Shown piece by piece: positions 7,955 through 16,804 of a stretch of 64,000 nucleotides of DNA. The DNA comes from Candidatus Gastranaerophilales bacterium. GTDB lineage: Bacteria; Cyanobacteriota; Vampirovibrionia; Gastranaerophilales; Gastranaerophilaceae. The DNA lies in contig CALUQY010000002.1 of NCBI GenBank assembly GCA_944323035.1, positions 62,001 to 126,000 on the forward strand, written 5' to 3'. How positions within the stretch are numbered: the stretch's first letter is position 1; every line of letters begins with the position of its first letter. The notes under the pieces are model-generated. The model was not told where the DNA came from and ran no database searches. It saw nothing but the letters and a program-made list of their open reading frames with translations. The translations under genes were made by a program, and so were the position numbers.

Positions 7955-10492
7955 TTGAGTCAGCAAAATATATTCGACGATGGCAAAATCGTTCCGGTTA
8001 ATATTAGAGAAGAAATGAAACGTTCATACATTGACTATGCAATGAGCGTAATTGTAGGGCGTGCGCTTCCGGATGTACGCGACGGGTTAAAACCTGTTCA
8101 CAGACGTATTCTCTACGCGATGAACGAACTTGGAATGACTCCTGATAAACCGTTCAAGAAATGCGCCCGTATCGTTGGTGAAGTTCTTGGTAAATACCAC
8201 CCGCACGGCGACACCGCGGTTTATGAAGCATTAGTCCGCATGGCTCAAGACTTTTCAACCCGTTACCTCACTGTCGACGGTCACGGGAACTTCGGCTCTG
8301 TTGACGGGGACGGCGCAGCCGCAATGCGTTATACAGAAGCGCGTATGAACAAAATTACCCCTTCTATGCTCGCTGATATCGACTGCGAAACTGTTGAATT
8401 TGAACCAAACTTTGACGGCTCGCTGCAAGAACCTTCCGTTCTGCCTGTCCGCCTTCCAATGCTTTTATTAAACGGCGTTTCCGGTATTGCGGTTGGTATG
8501 GCAACAAATATACCGCCGCACAACCTCTGCGAAGTCGTTGACGGAACTATTGCGCTCATTGATAACCCGCAAATTACAATTTCTGAATTAATGGAATATA
8601 TCAAAGGCCCTGATTTCCCTACTGCTGCAACGATTATCGGACTTGCGGATATCAAACAGGCTTATGAAACAGGCCGCGGCTCAATTAAAATGCAGGCAGT
8701 GGCAGGGTTTGAAGAAATTGCAGGCGGCGGCGGACGTCAGGCAAGAACAGCTATCGTTGTTACCGAAATCCCTTATCAGGTTAACAAAGCCATGTTAATC
8801 GAAAAAATTGCGGATCTTGTTAAAGAACAAAGAATTAACGGCATTTCCGACATCCGCGATGAATCCGACCGTGAAGGTATGCGTATCGTCATCGAACTTA
8901 AACGCGATGCAAAACCGGATGTCGTTAAAAATAACTTATTCAAATTTACCCAGCTTTCAACAACTTTCGGCGTTAACACGGTTGTTCTGTGCGGCAAACA
9001 GCCAAGACTCCTGAACCTCAAACAGGTTCTTGAAGAGTTCGTTGAACACCGTGTGGAAATCGTTACAAGAAGAACTATTTTCTTCCTCAAAAAAGCCAAA
9101 GTCCGCGCACATATCTTAGCCGGCTTACTCATTGCTTTAGGCTCAATTGATGAAGTTATTGAATTAATTAAGAGTTCCAAAACCACTGACGACGCTAGAA
9201 ACGGCTTAATGGCACGCTTCGGGCTTGACGTTGACCAGTCCAACGCAATCCTTGAAATGCAATTGAGAAGATTAACCGGATTGGAACAAGACAAAGTTAA
9301 AGCTGAATACGACGAACTCTTAAAGAAAATCGAAGAATACGAATCAATTCTTGCAAGCCGTCAAAAAATTCTTGACATTATCAAAAACGAATTAACCGAA
9401 GATAAAGAAAAATACGGCGACGACAGAAAAACCCAAATCCTTCCGGAACAGGGCGAAGTAACTATTGAAGATTTGACGCCGAATACGCCAATGGCAGTAT
9501 TCATCACACATCAAGGCTACTTAAAGAGAATTTCACTCGATACATTTGAGCGCCAAAACCGTGCGACCCGCGGCAAATCAGGGATTAAAACCAAAGAAGA
9601 TGATGATATTCAACACTTCTTCACCGCAATGATGCACGATAAAGTTCTGTTCTTCTCTTCTAAAGGAACGGTTTACAGCCTGAATGTTTACGACTTCCCT
9701 GAAGGCGGGCGCCAATCAAAAGGCTTGCCGATTGTAAACGTTCTGCCAATCGAACAGGGTGAAAGAATTACGGCTGTCGTTCCTGTCAGCACATTCTCCA
9801 ACGACTTGAACCTGATTATGCTGACGAAAAAAGGCTATATTAAACGAATTGAACTGGATAACTTTGCCAACATCAGAAGAAACGGTATTATCGCAATAGG
9901 TTTGGAAGACGGCGACGAACTCTGCTGGGTAAAACTTGCAACCGGCAAGGACGAAATCTTAATCGGCACCTCCTGCGGTATGGCAATCCGCTTCCCGATT
10001 GAGGATTTAAGACCGCTCGGCAGAAGCGCAAGAGGCGTAACGTCAATGAAACTCCGCACAGGTGACGAAATTATCGGCTGCGACATTGTACCGAAAGATT
10101 ACGACGCAGATTTACTTGTTGTAACTTCTGACGGCTTTGGCAAACGCACAAAAATTTCGGAATTCAGAACCCAGAACCGCGGCGGAATAGGCTTGATTGC
10201 AACGAAATTCAAATCAAGCGCATCAAGACTTGTCGCATTGACGATTGTCAAAGACACTGACGATATTATGATGGTAACGGCAAACGGAATTGTAACAAGA
10301 ATTAATGCCGGCTCAATTTCACGTCAGGGCAGACCTGCAACAGGCGTCAAGGCAATAAACCTTGTTGATAACGATATGGTATGTTCTGTCAATAAAATTC
10401 TAAACCCTGATGAGGAAGAGGAATATCAGGGAACAGACACTCAAGATGACACAACGGTCGAACAGGGCAGCCTGCTGGACGGAAACGAATAG
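7955..10492 (+). CDS. gyrA: DNA gyrase subunit A
   Basis: Type II topoisomerase subunit that cuts and rejoins DNA; works with GyrB in the cytoplasm. 845 residues, full length. Catalytic tyrosine at about residue 126 in '[11 protein letters not shown]'. The quinolone-binding region reads '[15 protein letters not shown]', with Thr and Glu at the E. coli Ser83 and Asp87 positions. Six beta-pinwheel repeats form the C-terminus. The GyrA-box position reads 'QNRATRG' rather than the classical QRRGGKG; a later blade has 'QNRGGIG'. ParC is a possible alternative name, but no second copy is visible. The start codon is TTG, 6 nt after AAGGAGAG. Confidence 0.93.
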   Translation: MSQQNIFDDGKIVPVNIREEMKRSYIDYAMSVIVGRALPDVRDGLKPVHRRILYAMNELGMTPDKPFKKCARIVGEVLGKYHPHGDTAVYEALVRMAQDFSTRYLTVDGHGNFGSVDGDGAAAMRYTEARMNKITPSMLADIDCETVEFEPNFDGSLQEPSVLPVRLPMLLLNGVSGIAVGMATNIPPHNLCEVVDGTIALIDNPQITISELMEYIKGPDFPTAATIIGLADIKQAYETGRGSIKMQAVAGFEEIAGGGGRQARTAIVVTEIPYQVNKAMLIEKIADLVKEQRINGISDIRDESDREGMRIVIELKRDAKPDVVKNNLFKFTQLSTTFGVNTVVLCGKQPRLLNLKQVLEEFVEHRVEIVTRRTIFFLKKAKVRAHILAGLLIALGSIDEVIELIKSSKTTDDARNGLMARFGLDVDQSNAILEMQLRRLTGLEQDKVKAEYDELLKKIEEYESILASRQKILDIIKNELTEDKEKYGDDRKTQILPEQGEVTIEDLTPNTPMAVFITHQGYLKRISLDTFERQNRATRGKSGIKTKEDDDIQHFFTAMMHDKVLFFSSKGTVYSLNVYDFPEGGRQSKGLPIVNVLPIEQGERITAVVPVSTFSNDLNLIMLTKKGYIKRIELDNFANIRRNGIIAIGLEDGDELCWVKLATGKDEILIGTSCGMAIRFPIEDLRPLGRSARGVTSMKLRTGDEIIGCDIVPKDYDADLLVVTSDGFGKRTKISEFRTQNRGGIGLIATKFKSSASRLVALTIVKDTDDIMMVTANGIVTRINAGSISRQGRPATGVKAINLVDNDMVCSVNKILNPDEEEEYQGTDTQDDTTVEQGSLLDGNE

Positions 10493-10498
10493 ATATTA

Positions 10499-10528
10499 AA
10501 AAACCGCCTTTTAAAAGGCGGTTTTTAA
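10499..10528 (+). terminator. Intrinsic terminator of gyrA
   Basis: AAAAACCGCC-ttttaaaa-GGCGGTTTTT directly after the stop codon. Confidence 0.92.
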
Positions 10529-10552
10529 CTATATACCTGTTGAGAAATCTCA

Positions 10553-10581
10553 ATGACATTTTCAGGCGAATCTTTTATAAT
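10553..10581 (+). promoter_or_regulatory. Promoter giving a leaderless XRE transcript
   Basis: ATGACA (10553-10558), 17-bp spacer, TATAAT (10576-10581). The ATG at 10591 lies 9 nt after the -10, so transcription would begin at or next to the start codon. Confidence 0.6.
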
Positions 10582-10590
10582 TTTAAAATT

Positions 10591-10818
10591 ATGAAAGATA
10601 TAAAAAAATACAAACCACAACTACAACTAATTGGCAAAAATCTTAAAAAGTTTCGTACAGCCAAAAGTTTAACACAAAAACAAGTCGCCGCCGCAGTCGG
10701 AGTATCACCTAACTACATAAGTAAAATTGAAAACGGTAAGGTTTTCTTTTCAACGATACTGTTATGCCATCTATGCGTTTTATTTAAAGCAAAGCCTAAA
10801 GAACTATTTGAGGATTAA
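10591..10818 (+). CDS. XRE-family HTH regulator
   Basis: 75 residues from the ATG at 10591; the frame is open further upstream, but that would run through the promoter. HTH around residues 12-68: 'IGKNLKKFRTAKSLTQKQVA', then 'VSPNYISKIENGKVFF'. It is little more than the DNA-binding domain. No Shine-Dalgarno sequence precedes the start, matching the leaderless promoter. Target unknown. Confidence 0.8.
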   Translation: MKDIKKYKPQLQLIGKNLKKFRTAKSLTQKQVAAAVGVSPNYISKIENGKVFFSTILLCHLCVLFKAKPKELFED

Positions 10819-10819
10819 T

Positions 10820-10983
10820 TCTGTCATCCCGAACTGCGCGAGCGAGCGAAGGCACAAAGCGAAAACGATGTTTTTGCGGTGCCGTTTTTCGCGAGTCGAG
10901 CAAGACCGTTTCGGGATCTGTCCAACAACACCGACAGCACGCAACACCGGACAGATGCTGAAACAAGTTCAGCATGACATAAC
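10820..10983. repeat. Palindromic intergenic repeat
   Basis: Begins TGTCATCCCGAACTG and ends GAAACAAGTTCAGCATGACA, with internal complementary blocks (CCCGAA/TTTCGGGA, TCTGTCC/GGACAGA). This resembles the widespread palindromic repeat class with TGTCATCC...ATGACA ends. No coding signal inside. Confidence 0.6.
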
Positions 10984-11044
10984 GGTTACAATATTTATTA
11001 TTAATAATATGACAACGAAATAAAAAATGTGTTAGTATTACTTT

Positions 11045-11353
11045 ATGAAAAAAGAACACTGTTATTTTGTCTATATACTGACAAATTACGAAGAAACAAC
11101 TTTTTATATTGGTATGACACACTCTCTTGTGCGAAGGACTAAAGAGCATCAATTACATATCAATAAAGGATTTTCAGACAAATATAATCTTAAAAAATTA
11201 GTTTACTACGAATTTTTCGACTCTGTACAGGATGCTATTAACAGAGAAAAACAACTTAAAAACTGGCACAGGGAATGGAAATTAAATTTAATTAAAACTC
11301 TTAATCCTACCCTGCGAGATTTAAGTCAGGATTTCACAGAATTTGACTGTTAA
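11045..11353 (+). CDS. GIY-YIG nuclease-domain protein
   Basis: 102 residues. The catalytic motif is 'YFVYILTNYE' plus 'TFYIGMTHSLVRRTKEH' (GIY-YIG family: Tyr pair, Arg, His), with 'YYEFFDSVQDAINREKQLKNW' completing the UPF0213/YhbQ-like single-domain fold. Members are small structure-specific nucleases, often of unclear role. No intron or intein is nearby, so it is not obviously a homing enzyme. Confidence 0.88.
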   Translation: MKKEHCYFVYILTNYEETTFYIGMTHSLVRRTKEHQLHINKGFSDKYNLKKLVYYEFFDSVQDAINREKQLKNWHREWKLNLIKTLNPTLRDLSQDFTEFDC

Positions 11354-11374
11354 ATTCTTCAGTGAATTTGACCG

Positions 11375-11683
11375 CTAGGGCGTTCTTACCAATTTACAGT
11401 CAATCTTAAAGCCAAGATTTTTGACAATCAAAACTATTGTCGGGAAATCGGGAACAACTTTATTATTAAATAATTTATAAAAATAGGTTCTATTAATCCC
11501 TGTTTTTTGGGCAAATTCTGTAATATTATAGTTCAATTCAATCAAAGGCTTTAACGCAGAAAGAAATGCTTCTACGTTATTATCCTGAACGTAGTAATTA
11601 ATAAGTTGTTCTAAATATTGCTGTTGTAATTCAACATCACCTTTTAAATATTCTAAAGTATTAAACTCCGGCATTTTAGTCAT
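11375..11683 (-). CDS. Antitoxin with HTH (RelE/HigA-type module 1)
   Basis: 102 residues from the ATG at 11683, which follows AAAGGAA and overlaps the end of the toxin gene by 8 nt. The C-terminal half is an HTH ('ITEFAQKTGINRTYFYKLFN', then 'FPTIVLIVKNLGF'), as in the DNA-binding antidotes of HigBA-like and 'addiction module killer' systems. It would bind its toxin and repress the promoter palindrome at 12006-12027. Confidence 0.82.
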   Translation of the reverse strand: MTKMPEFNTLEYLKGDVELQQQYLEQLINYYVQDNNVEAFLSALKPLIELNYNITEFAQKTGINRTYFYKLFNNKVVPDFPTIVLIVKNLGFKIDCKLVRTP

Positions 11684-11999
11684 CGTTAGAGTTCCTTTCA
11701 TTGTAATCCTGAAGATATTTTTCAGCATTGGCGATATCATTTGACTGTCGCTTTTTTCCACCTGCATTCAACAAAATTATTATAATATCATCTTTTTCGC
11801 AAACATAAATCCGTTCACCTGCATGAAATTTCAATTCAGTTATACCTTTCGAAAGATTTCTATGCTGTCCGAGCAGGCCAAGTTTGCAACGTTCAAGCCG
11901 GATTAAAACCTCCGCCTTTTTGGATTTGTCCAAATCTTGAAACCATTCATCGAACGGTATTTTACCATTCGGAAGCTGATATTTAATAATTTTTTTCAT
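11676..11999 (-). CDS. RelE/HigB-type toxin (module 1)
   Basis: 107 residues of the phage Gp49/HigB-like RelE superfamily: 'KYQLPNGKIPFDEWF', 'RLERCKLGLLGQ', 'ITELKFHAGERIYVCEKDD', 'ILLNAGGKKRQSNDI'. Toxins of this fold usually cleave mRNA on the ribosome. The order is toxin first, antitoxin second, the HigBA order. The ATG lies 6 nt after the -10 hexamer, so the mRNA is probably leaderless. A paralogous module is at 28059-28662. Confidence 0.85.
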   Translation of the reverse strand: MKKIIKYQLPNGKIPFDEWFQDLDKSKKAEVLIRLERCKLGLLGQHRNLSKGITELKFHAGERIYVCEKDDIIIILLNAGGKKRQSNDIANAEKYLQDYNERNSNDD

Positions 12000-12005
12000 A
12001 TTAAC

Positions 12006-12034
12006 AGTGTATCACATAAGATACACTTTGTCAA
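12006..12034 (-). promoter_or_regulatory. Promoter and operator of toxin-antitoxin module 1
   Basis: TTGACA (12029-12034), 17-bp spacer, TACACT (12006-12011), then 6 nt to the ATG. A perfect 8-bp palindrome, AGTGTATC-acataa-GATACACT (12006-12027), covers the spacer and -10, so a bound antitoxin would block RNA polymerase. Confidence 0.75.
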
Positions 12035-12037
12035 TGA

Positions 12038-12652
12038 TTAAATATTATACGTAAACTGCAGGAAGTTACCGACAAGGTTTTCGTTCCAGACCTGAACGTC
12101 GTCCGGCACGTTCAGCACCACTGGCGCAAAATTCCAGATGTATTTTACACCCGCGGCAACAACTATATCCGCGGTACTCTGCGTAAACTCCTTCGGAACC
12201 GTCAAAATCGCTATATCAATTCCGTTTTCCTTAACAACGGAAGCAAAATCCGTCAGTGCAAAAATACGTTTGCCGTTCACCATGCCGGAAATCTTATTTT
12301 TATCCGTATCCACAAGCGCAACAATGTTCAGGCCGTAATTGGTAAAACTGTCGTATTTTGCAAGTGCGGAGCCTAAATTTCCTGCACCAATAATACACGC
12401 GTTTTTCTGTTTTTTAAACCCGAGCGTCTTTTCAATACTGGATTTCAGCTCCTTCACAATATAACCCACGCGGCTTTTGCCGGTGTTGTTCAGAACCGAA
12501 ATATCCTTTCTCACCTGTGAATCATCTATATGCAGCAATTTCGCAATTTGACCGCTCGAGATTACCTCCTCACCGCGTCCCAAAAACTCCTGCAAAATGC
12601 AGTGGTAAAGCGTCAGCCGGTTAATTACTTTGTCTGAAATTTTTGAATTCAT
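12038..12652 (-). CDS. rex: Redox-sensing transcriptional repressor Rex
   Basis: 204 residues. N-terminal winged helix ('GEEVISSGQIAKLLHIDDSQ', 'VRKDISVLNNTGK') and a Rossmann NAD(H)-binding domain ('ACIIGAGNLGSALAKYDSF', 'NIVALVDTDKNKISG'), ending in the swapped helix 'LVGNFLQFTYNI'. Rex senses the NADH/NAD ratio and represses fermentation and reoxidation genes. It is coupled to the upstream zinc-binding gene by a TGATG overlap. Targets are not visible here. Confidence 0.93.
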   Translation of the reverse strand: MNSKISDKVINRLTLYHCILQEFLGRGEEVISSGQIAKLLHIDDSQVRKDISVLNNTGKSRVGYIVKELKSSIEKTLGFKKQKNACIIGAGNLGSALAKYDSFTNYGLNIVALVDTDKNKISGMVNGKRIFALTDFASVVKENGIDIAILTVPKEFTQSTADIVVAAGVKYIWNFAPVVLNVPDDVQVWNENLVGNFLQFTYNI

Positions 12653-12978
12653 CAGTTTGCTTCTCTTTTTTCTTCCTGTTTAATAAAATCGCACAAACGC
12701 TCAAGATTTTTATCTTCAATAAAATTGATTAAGTCGTTCGTATCCTTGATTTTACCGAGTGCAAAGCCGGTTTCTGCAAGCAGAACACAGTCGTTACACA
12801 GTCTGTAGCCGTTATAATCAATTGAGCCGGCAAATGGTTTAGTTTGCCCGCAGCAATCACAATCAAAACATTCTTCGGCGCTTGAAGGATCTTCCTCAAT
12901 ATCATCCAGCCGCATTTGTTCGACAACCTGCTGCATTTCTTCAATAATTTCCTGTTCAGTTTTCTTCTCATTTGCCAT
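12652..12978 (-). CDS. Small cysteine-rich protein upstream of rex
   Basis: 108 residues, acidic N-terminus, then a likely zinc site made by 'CFDCDCCGQTKPF' and 'YRLCNDCVLLAE'. Its stop overlaps the rex start by one base (TGATG). No known family; co-translation with Rex suggests a redox-related role, which is inference only. Confidence 0.75.
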   Translation of the reverse strand: MANEKKTEQEIIEEMQQVVEQMRLDDIEEDPSSAEECFDCDCCGQTKPFAGSIDYNGYRLCNDCVLLAETGFALGKIKDTNDLINFIEDKNLERLCDFIKQEEKREAN

Positions 12979-13014
12979 AATTTATTATCTCCACTATCCC
13001 CGTGCTACAGGCCG

Positions 13015-13725
13015 TTATTTCACCATTTCCGCCATTGTTCTGACAGCCTCTGCCATGCCGGTAAACACCGCGCGCGACACGATACTGTGTCCGATATTTA
13101 ATTCATACAACCCCGGGATTTCATGCATTCTGTGAACATTTTCATAATTCAAGCCGTGACCGGCATTAACCCTCAAACCCAGAGATTGAGCGTATTCAGC
13201 GGCTTTTTTCAGCTTTAAAAATTCTTCTTCGCCGCCTTCTTTACCGTAAGTATTTGAATAAGTGCCTGTATGCATTTCAATAAACTGCGCGCCGGTTTCA
13301 TAAGACGCCTTAACCTGTGCCGGCTCAGGGTCAATAAACAGGCTTACCACAATTCCGGCATCCAGAAGCGGTTTGATAAAATCTCTCACGGCCTCAAATT
13401 TTCCTGCAACATCCAGCCCGCCTTCGGTTGTAACTTCCTGACGCTTTTCAGGCACAAGGCAGATAGAATGAGGCTTCACCTCAAGCGCAATTTTTTGAAT
13501 ATCCTCAGCCATTGCCATTTCAAGGTTCAAACGGGTTTTGATATTTTTTGCCAGATTGTAAATATCAGCGTCCTTAATATGACGCCTGTCCTCTCTCAAA
13601 TGCGCGGTAATTGAGGTTGCACCGTTCTCTTCACAAATTAAAGCCGCTGCCAAAACATCCGGTTCAGCCCCGCCCCTTGCGTTTCTGAGGGTCGCTACGT
13701 GGTCTATATTTACTCCTAACAACAT
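13015..13725 (-). CDS. pdxJ: Pyridoxine 5'-phosphate synthase
   Basis: Forms pyridoxine phosphate from 1-deoxyxylulose 5-phosphate and 3-amino-2-oxopropyl phosphate, last ring-closing step of DXP-dependent vitamin B6 synthesis. 236 residues, normal length. TIM-barrel motifs: 'LLGVNIDHVATLRNARGG', 'SITAHLREDRRHI', 'NLEMAMAEDI', 'PHSICLVPEKRQEVTTEGG', 'EMHTGTYSN', 'VNAGHGLNYENV', 'ELNIGHSIVSRAV'. Confidence 0.96.
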   Translation of the reverse strand: MLLGVNIDHVATLRNARGGAEPDVLAAALICEENGATSITAHLREDRRHIKDADIYNLAKNIKTRLNLEMAMAEDIQKIALEVKPHSICLVPEKRQEVTTEGGLDVAGKFEAVRDFIKPLLDAGIVVSLFIDPEPAQVKASYETGAQFIEMHTGTYSNTYGKEGGEEEFLKLKKAAEYAQSLGLRVNAGHGLNYENVHRMHEIPGLYELNIGHSIVSRAVFTGMAEAVRTMAEMVK

Positions 13726-13821
13726 ATCTTTTTTCCCTTTTTTAGTTTATAATCCTATTATATCGTCTAACAGATGTATTCTATTAAGACGCTGATAATA
13801 ATATAATACAAAAGTAACAAA

Positions 13822-14157
13822 ATGAATACAACATTAATCACAATTCTCATAGTAGAAATAATCGCCGGCGGATTGATTATCGGCGGTCTTGTCGTGCTAA
13901 ACAAGAAGGTTAACCTTTGCAGGCAGCAGGTTACTACGCTGAACAAAAAATTAAGCAAAATGCTTCCGACAACAAGGGATATCTTCGCGCTCACACACCA
14001 GTACATAGAAATGTGGAAAGAAGAGTTCGGCAAAAAAGTTGAAGCCTGCGGAAATCTTCTGGGCGAACTCACTGTATATTACATTCTGCACAAAATATTT
14101 AAAAAACGATACGAAAGTTTTGAAACAGGCTATAGCTTTATAAAACTATTCTGGTAA
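13822..14157 (+). CDS. Small single-pass membrane protein
   Basis: 111 residues: one N-terminal membrane segment (about residues 4-26, ILIVEIIAGGLIIGGLVVL), then a basic cytoplasmic helical part. It precedes three similar small envelope genes. TATAAT lies at 13802-13807, 14 nt before the ATG, with no clear ribosome-binding site. Function unknown. Confidence 0.65.
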   Translation: MNTTLITILIVEIIAGGLIIGGLVVLNKKVNLCRQQVTTLNKKLSKMLPTTRDIFALTHQYIEMWKEEFGKKVEACGNLLGELTVYYILHKIFKKRYESFETGYSFIKLFW

Positions 14158-14227
14158 GCATAACTTGTAAAACTTGAAAAAATATGATATAATAAATATA
14201 TAAAAAGAAAATGAAAGGTGGAGTTTT

Positions 14228-14545
14228 ATGTCAGATAATAAATCACTAGCATTTCCGTTGGGGTTATTGGCAGGAGTGGTCGGCGGCATCGTTGCCGGTA
14301 TACTTTTCGCACCAAAATCAGGCGAAGAAACAAGAAGAGAATTAGCGCAGGCTGCTAACGAATTCTACGAAAAACATTCGCCGGAAATTAACGAAGCTAA
14401 AAAACAGGCAATGCAGTCCGTTGATATAGTTAAATGCAAATTTGAAAGACAATTGAAAATGATAGCAGATAAAATTAAGTCAAGAAAACTCCGTAACGCG
14501 AAAAAACGCGAAGACGGCGAAATGACCGGCGATTACAACGAATAG
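14228..14545 (+). CDS. YtxH-domain protein
   Basis: 105 residues. N-terminal glycine-rich membrane helix 'GLLAGVVGGIVAGILFAPKS' followed by GEETRRE, the YtxH signature, then a charged helical tail. YtxH proteins are small stress or envelope proteins of unclear function. RBS AAAGGTGG. Part of a three-gene run with 14556 and 14980. Confidence 0.85.
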   Translation: MSDNKSLAFPLGLLAGVVGGIVAGILFAPKSGEETRRELAQAANEFYEKHSPEINEAKKQAMQSVDIVKCKFERQLKMIADKIKSRKLRNAKKREDGEMTGDYNE

Positions 14546-14555
14546 GGGAAAGTTA

Positions 14556-14912
14556 ATGGATACATCACAAATTGCACTAAACCAGAGTTTAACTTTTCTT
14601 TCCTGGACAGTCGGAATAGTCGTTTTTGTAATAGGCGTATTCCTGACAAAACTGATTATCGACCTGTCAACACTCTCCAAAAGCCTTTTGGAAACCTCCA
14701 AAATCCTTAACGAAGAGTTGAAACCAACAATCACAGAATTAAAAAATACCCTGACTTCCCTCCTCTCCATCACGCAGACGGCTGAAGAAGGAATAAATAA
14801 AGTTAAAACCGCAATCACTACTATCAACGAGAAGAAAAATCGAATGAAAAATAATATCAAAAACGGCTTCTTTAACGTAGTACAAAGGATTAAAGATATT
14901 TTTACAAAATAG
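14556..14912 (+). CDS. DUF948-like membrane protein
   Basis: 118 residues: one membrane segment at about residues 12-36 followed by long amphipathic helices with many Thr, Leu and Lys ('LSKSLLETSKILNEELKPT'). The arrangement resembles DUF948/YtxG, which commonly neighbours YtxH genes. It begins 10 nt after the YtxH gene with RBS GGGGAAAG. Function unknown. Confidence 0.7.
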   Translation: MDTSQIALNQSLTFLSWTVGIVVFVIGVFLTKLIIDLSTLSKSLLETSKILNEELKPTITELKNTLTSLLSITQTAEEGINKVKTAITTINEKKNRMKNNIKNGFFNVVQRIKDIFTK

Positions 14913-14979
14913 CCGGTTTTAATAATTACCACCACTCTGGAAAGAGTTATAATACCAAGTGAAAATAAAAGGAGTCATT

Positions 14980-15249
14980 ATGTCATCAACAACAACTAAA
15001 TTTTTAGCCGGTTTTCTTATCGGCGGCGCAGTAGGCGCAATAGCAGGTATTCTTCTGGCACCAAAATCCGGTGAAGAAACACGCAAATTGTTAAAAGACG
15101 GTGCAGTAGATGCGCTGAAAAAAGCTGACGAAACTGTAAAAGAAATTCAGGCAAAAGCAGACGACGTTGTGTCTGACCTGCAAAAGAAAGGCGATGAGAT
15201 AAAAGAAAAATTACAAAATCTCATTAACCAACAAAAAGAAGAAGCCTAG
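14980..15249 (+). CDS. YtxH-domain protein, second copy
   Basis: 89 residues from the ATG at 14980 (RBS AAAGGAG); an upstream in-frame ATG at 14959 has no ribosome-binding site. Same signature as the 14228 gene: 'FLIGGAVGAIAGILLAPKSG' then EETRK, followed by a Lys/Glu/Asp helical tail. Probably a tandem duplicate in the same stress/envelope operon. Confidence 0.85.
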   Translation: MSSTTTKFLAGFLIGGAVGAIAGILLAPKSGEETRKLLKDGAVDALKKADETVKEIQAKADDVVSDLQKKGDEIKEKLQNLINQQKEEA

Positions 15250-15325
15250 ACAGTACTAGACAGCGAAGTCGCAGGTTGCCCTGCGGGAGCAGGGCAAGCA
15301 GGCGACGGAGAACTGCTTTATTTTA
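15249..15325 (+). repeat. Dispersed GC-rich repeat copy
   Basis: TAGACAGCGAAGTCGC ... GGCGACGGAGAACTGCTTTATTTTAA, with an inner CCCTGCGGGAGCAGGG hairpin. Same ends as the copies at 15722 and 60796. Confidence 0.7.
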
Positions 15326-15349
15326 ATCTGTATTGGTTTACTAGAAAAA

Positions 15350-15383
15350 TAAAAAGCCGGGTTTGAACGAACCCGGTTTTTTA
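15350..15383. terminator. Bidirectional intrinsic terminator
   Basis: AAAAAGCCGGGTT-tgaacg-AACCCGGTTTTTT, between the YtxH operon (+) and an XRE gene (-). Confidence 0.9.
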
Positions 15384-15389
15384 TTTATT

Positions 15390-15710
15390 TTATAATATAG
15401 AATTTATTGACGCTTTTAGTATCAGTAATTTTTGATTATTGTTTGATATTTTGTCTATATCTGACATTATTTCTTTTAACAATTGTTCATTTGACTTGAT
15501 TGCGTCGTCTACAAACAGTTCGTAAATCTCTACTCCAAGAGCATTTGCCAGTTTTGTTATGTTTTCGGATGTCGGATAATTTCTGCCGGTTTCTATTTTA
15601 CTCAGCGAAATCGTATCTATCCCTATTAACTCGGCCAGTGCCTCCTGTGTTAAAGCAATCTGTTTTCTGTATTTTTGTACCCTTTTCCCAACAATTTGTT
15701 TAATATCCAT
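15390..15710 (-). CDS. XRE-family HTH regulator
   Basis: 106 residues from the ATG at 15710 (MDIKQIVGKRVQKYRKQ), after a weak GGGG ribosome-binding site. HTH at residues 6-62 ('IALTQEALAELIGIDTISLS', then 'KIETGRNYPTSENI'); short C-terminal tail. The open frame extends 33 codons upstream but would be made of the dispersed repeat, so I reject that start. Confidence 0.85.
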   Translation of the reverse strand: MDIKQIVGKRVQKYRKQIALTQEALAELIGIDTISLSKIETGRNYPTSENITKLANALGVEIYELFVDDAIKSNEQLLKEIMSDIDKISNNNQKLLILKASINSIL

Positions 15711-15721
15711 TTTAACCCCGT

Positions 15722-15990
15722 ATTTAATTGTCCGAGAAAGTTTCGCGATAAGGAACGTGAGCGAAACTTTTGAGTGACGTATTAGACAGCACTCTGCCGA
15801 GCAAAACAATCCAGTGAATTGTTTTGTGAGAGGTAAGCGGATTGACCTGCGTTACCCCGCCTGACAAATCAAAGATTTGAAACGGCGGTGATATTATGCT
15901 CGCCTGCTCCCCTCGTTCCCACGAGGTGACACCGCGAGCATCGGCTTACGCTTTGAGCAGGGCAAGCAGGCGACGGAGAACTGCTTTATT
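15722..15990 (+). repeat. Dispersed GC-rich structured repeat, long copy
   Basis: Contains, in order, stem AAAGTTTCGC/GCGAAACTTT (15737-15746 with 15761-15770), stem GCAAAACAAT/ATTGTTTTGT (15801-15810 with 15818-15827), the ATGCTCGC/GCGAGCAT pair, and the end GGCGACGGAGAACTGCTTTATTT. The first two stems covary with other copies. Together with the flanking bases it fills the gap between 15711 and 16037; no gene seen. Confidence 0.75.
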
Positions 15991-16037
15991 TATTTTAATT
16001 AATATACTTTAAAGTTTAATAGATTTTAAATTCAATA

Positions 16038-16683
16038 GTTAACCTTGCCGGAACAAAAATTGACATGCCGATTAAGCTTTCCGAGCTTAACCCGCTAAAT
16101 ATTACATCTCCACCGGAATTGGCTATCGGAACTTCTTATTCTTTATATGATACAAAGGCAGCATCTTTCGTTGCTCAGGGCGGCGAAACCGTTACTGTTT
16201 TCTATAATCCGAGATGCAGAGGCTCACTTAATGAAGTTGTTCAGGCAAACTTCCCTAATATGATGTGCGTAAACTTTGTCTATGATCTTAATGGTAATAA
16301 AGGGCCGAACACTGTTGGTAAAGATGTTGGGTTTATAACAGCTTTCTATCCTTATGATGTTAAAGTTGTTGCGCCTATACCCGTACATCAGAGATTTAAG
16401 CCAAAAATACGCACAAAAAGACGCTGCATCCGCCTGCACAAAAGAGGATAGCGAATACAGACTGGCAAATGTTGAAGAAATGGCTTCAATGTTTACCAAC
16501 CTGAAACTGGTTTCGGACAACGAAACGCTTGATAACAGAGGCGGAAACTCTGTTTACTGGACGTCATCCCTAACCACATATAATAATGCCAAACGTGCGT
16601 GGTACTTCTATTTTGGTGCAGGTTATGCAAATGTTTGGCGTTCTTTAACGGAACCGATGAGTATCAGATGTGTTAAACGATAA
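16038..16683 (+). pseudogene. Broken pilin-like gene (no N-terminus, one frameshift)
   Basis: Homologous to the pilins at 6781 and 28934. The similarity starts near 16038 ('NLAGTKIDMPIKLSELN'), so the leader and pilin helix are missing; the dispersed repeat ends about 45 bp upstream. The core 'FVYDLNGNKGPNTVGKDVG' is intact to 'VVAPIPVHQ', after which the frame shifts by one near 16390. It resumes as 'KYAQKDAASACTKEDSEYRL' and ends 'MSIRCVKR'. Two separate lesions make function unlikely, though it could be a silent sequence donor. Confidence 0.85.
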
Positions 16684-16769
16684 AACGATAATACATTATA
16701 AATATTTCGTTTTTTTATCCTTTCTTGCGGTGAATTGACACCGCATTTTTTTGTAAAAACTTACATAAA

Positions 16770-16803
16770 TTAAAAAAGCGGGGGCTTAAACCACCGCCTT
16801 TTA
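16770..16803 (-). terminator. Terminator of the sigma factor gene
   Basis: GGCGGTGG-tttaag-CCCCCGC stem (one mismatch) followed by T6 on the minus strand, directly after the sigma-factor stop. Confidence 0.7.
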
Positions 16804-16804
16804 T

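Noticed and set aside
8329-9294. Long minus-strand frames inside gyrA
   Set aside because: Shadow frames of a highly conserved gene; Ser/Arg-rich with no RBS.
15711-15809. N-terminal extension of the XRE gene at 15390
   Set aside because: Those codons are made of the dispersed repeat and add nothing family-like.
16065-16683. Two separate overlapping short genes
   Set aside because: Both halves match one pilin paralogue in order, so this is one gene split by a frameshift, with its N-terminus missing.
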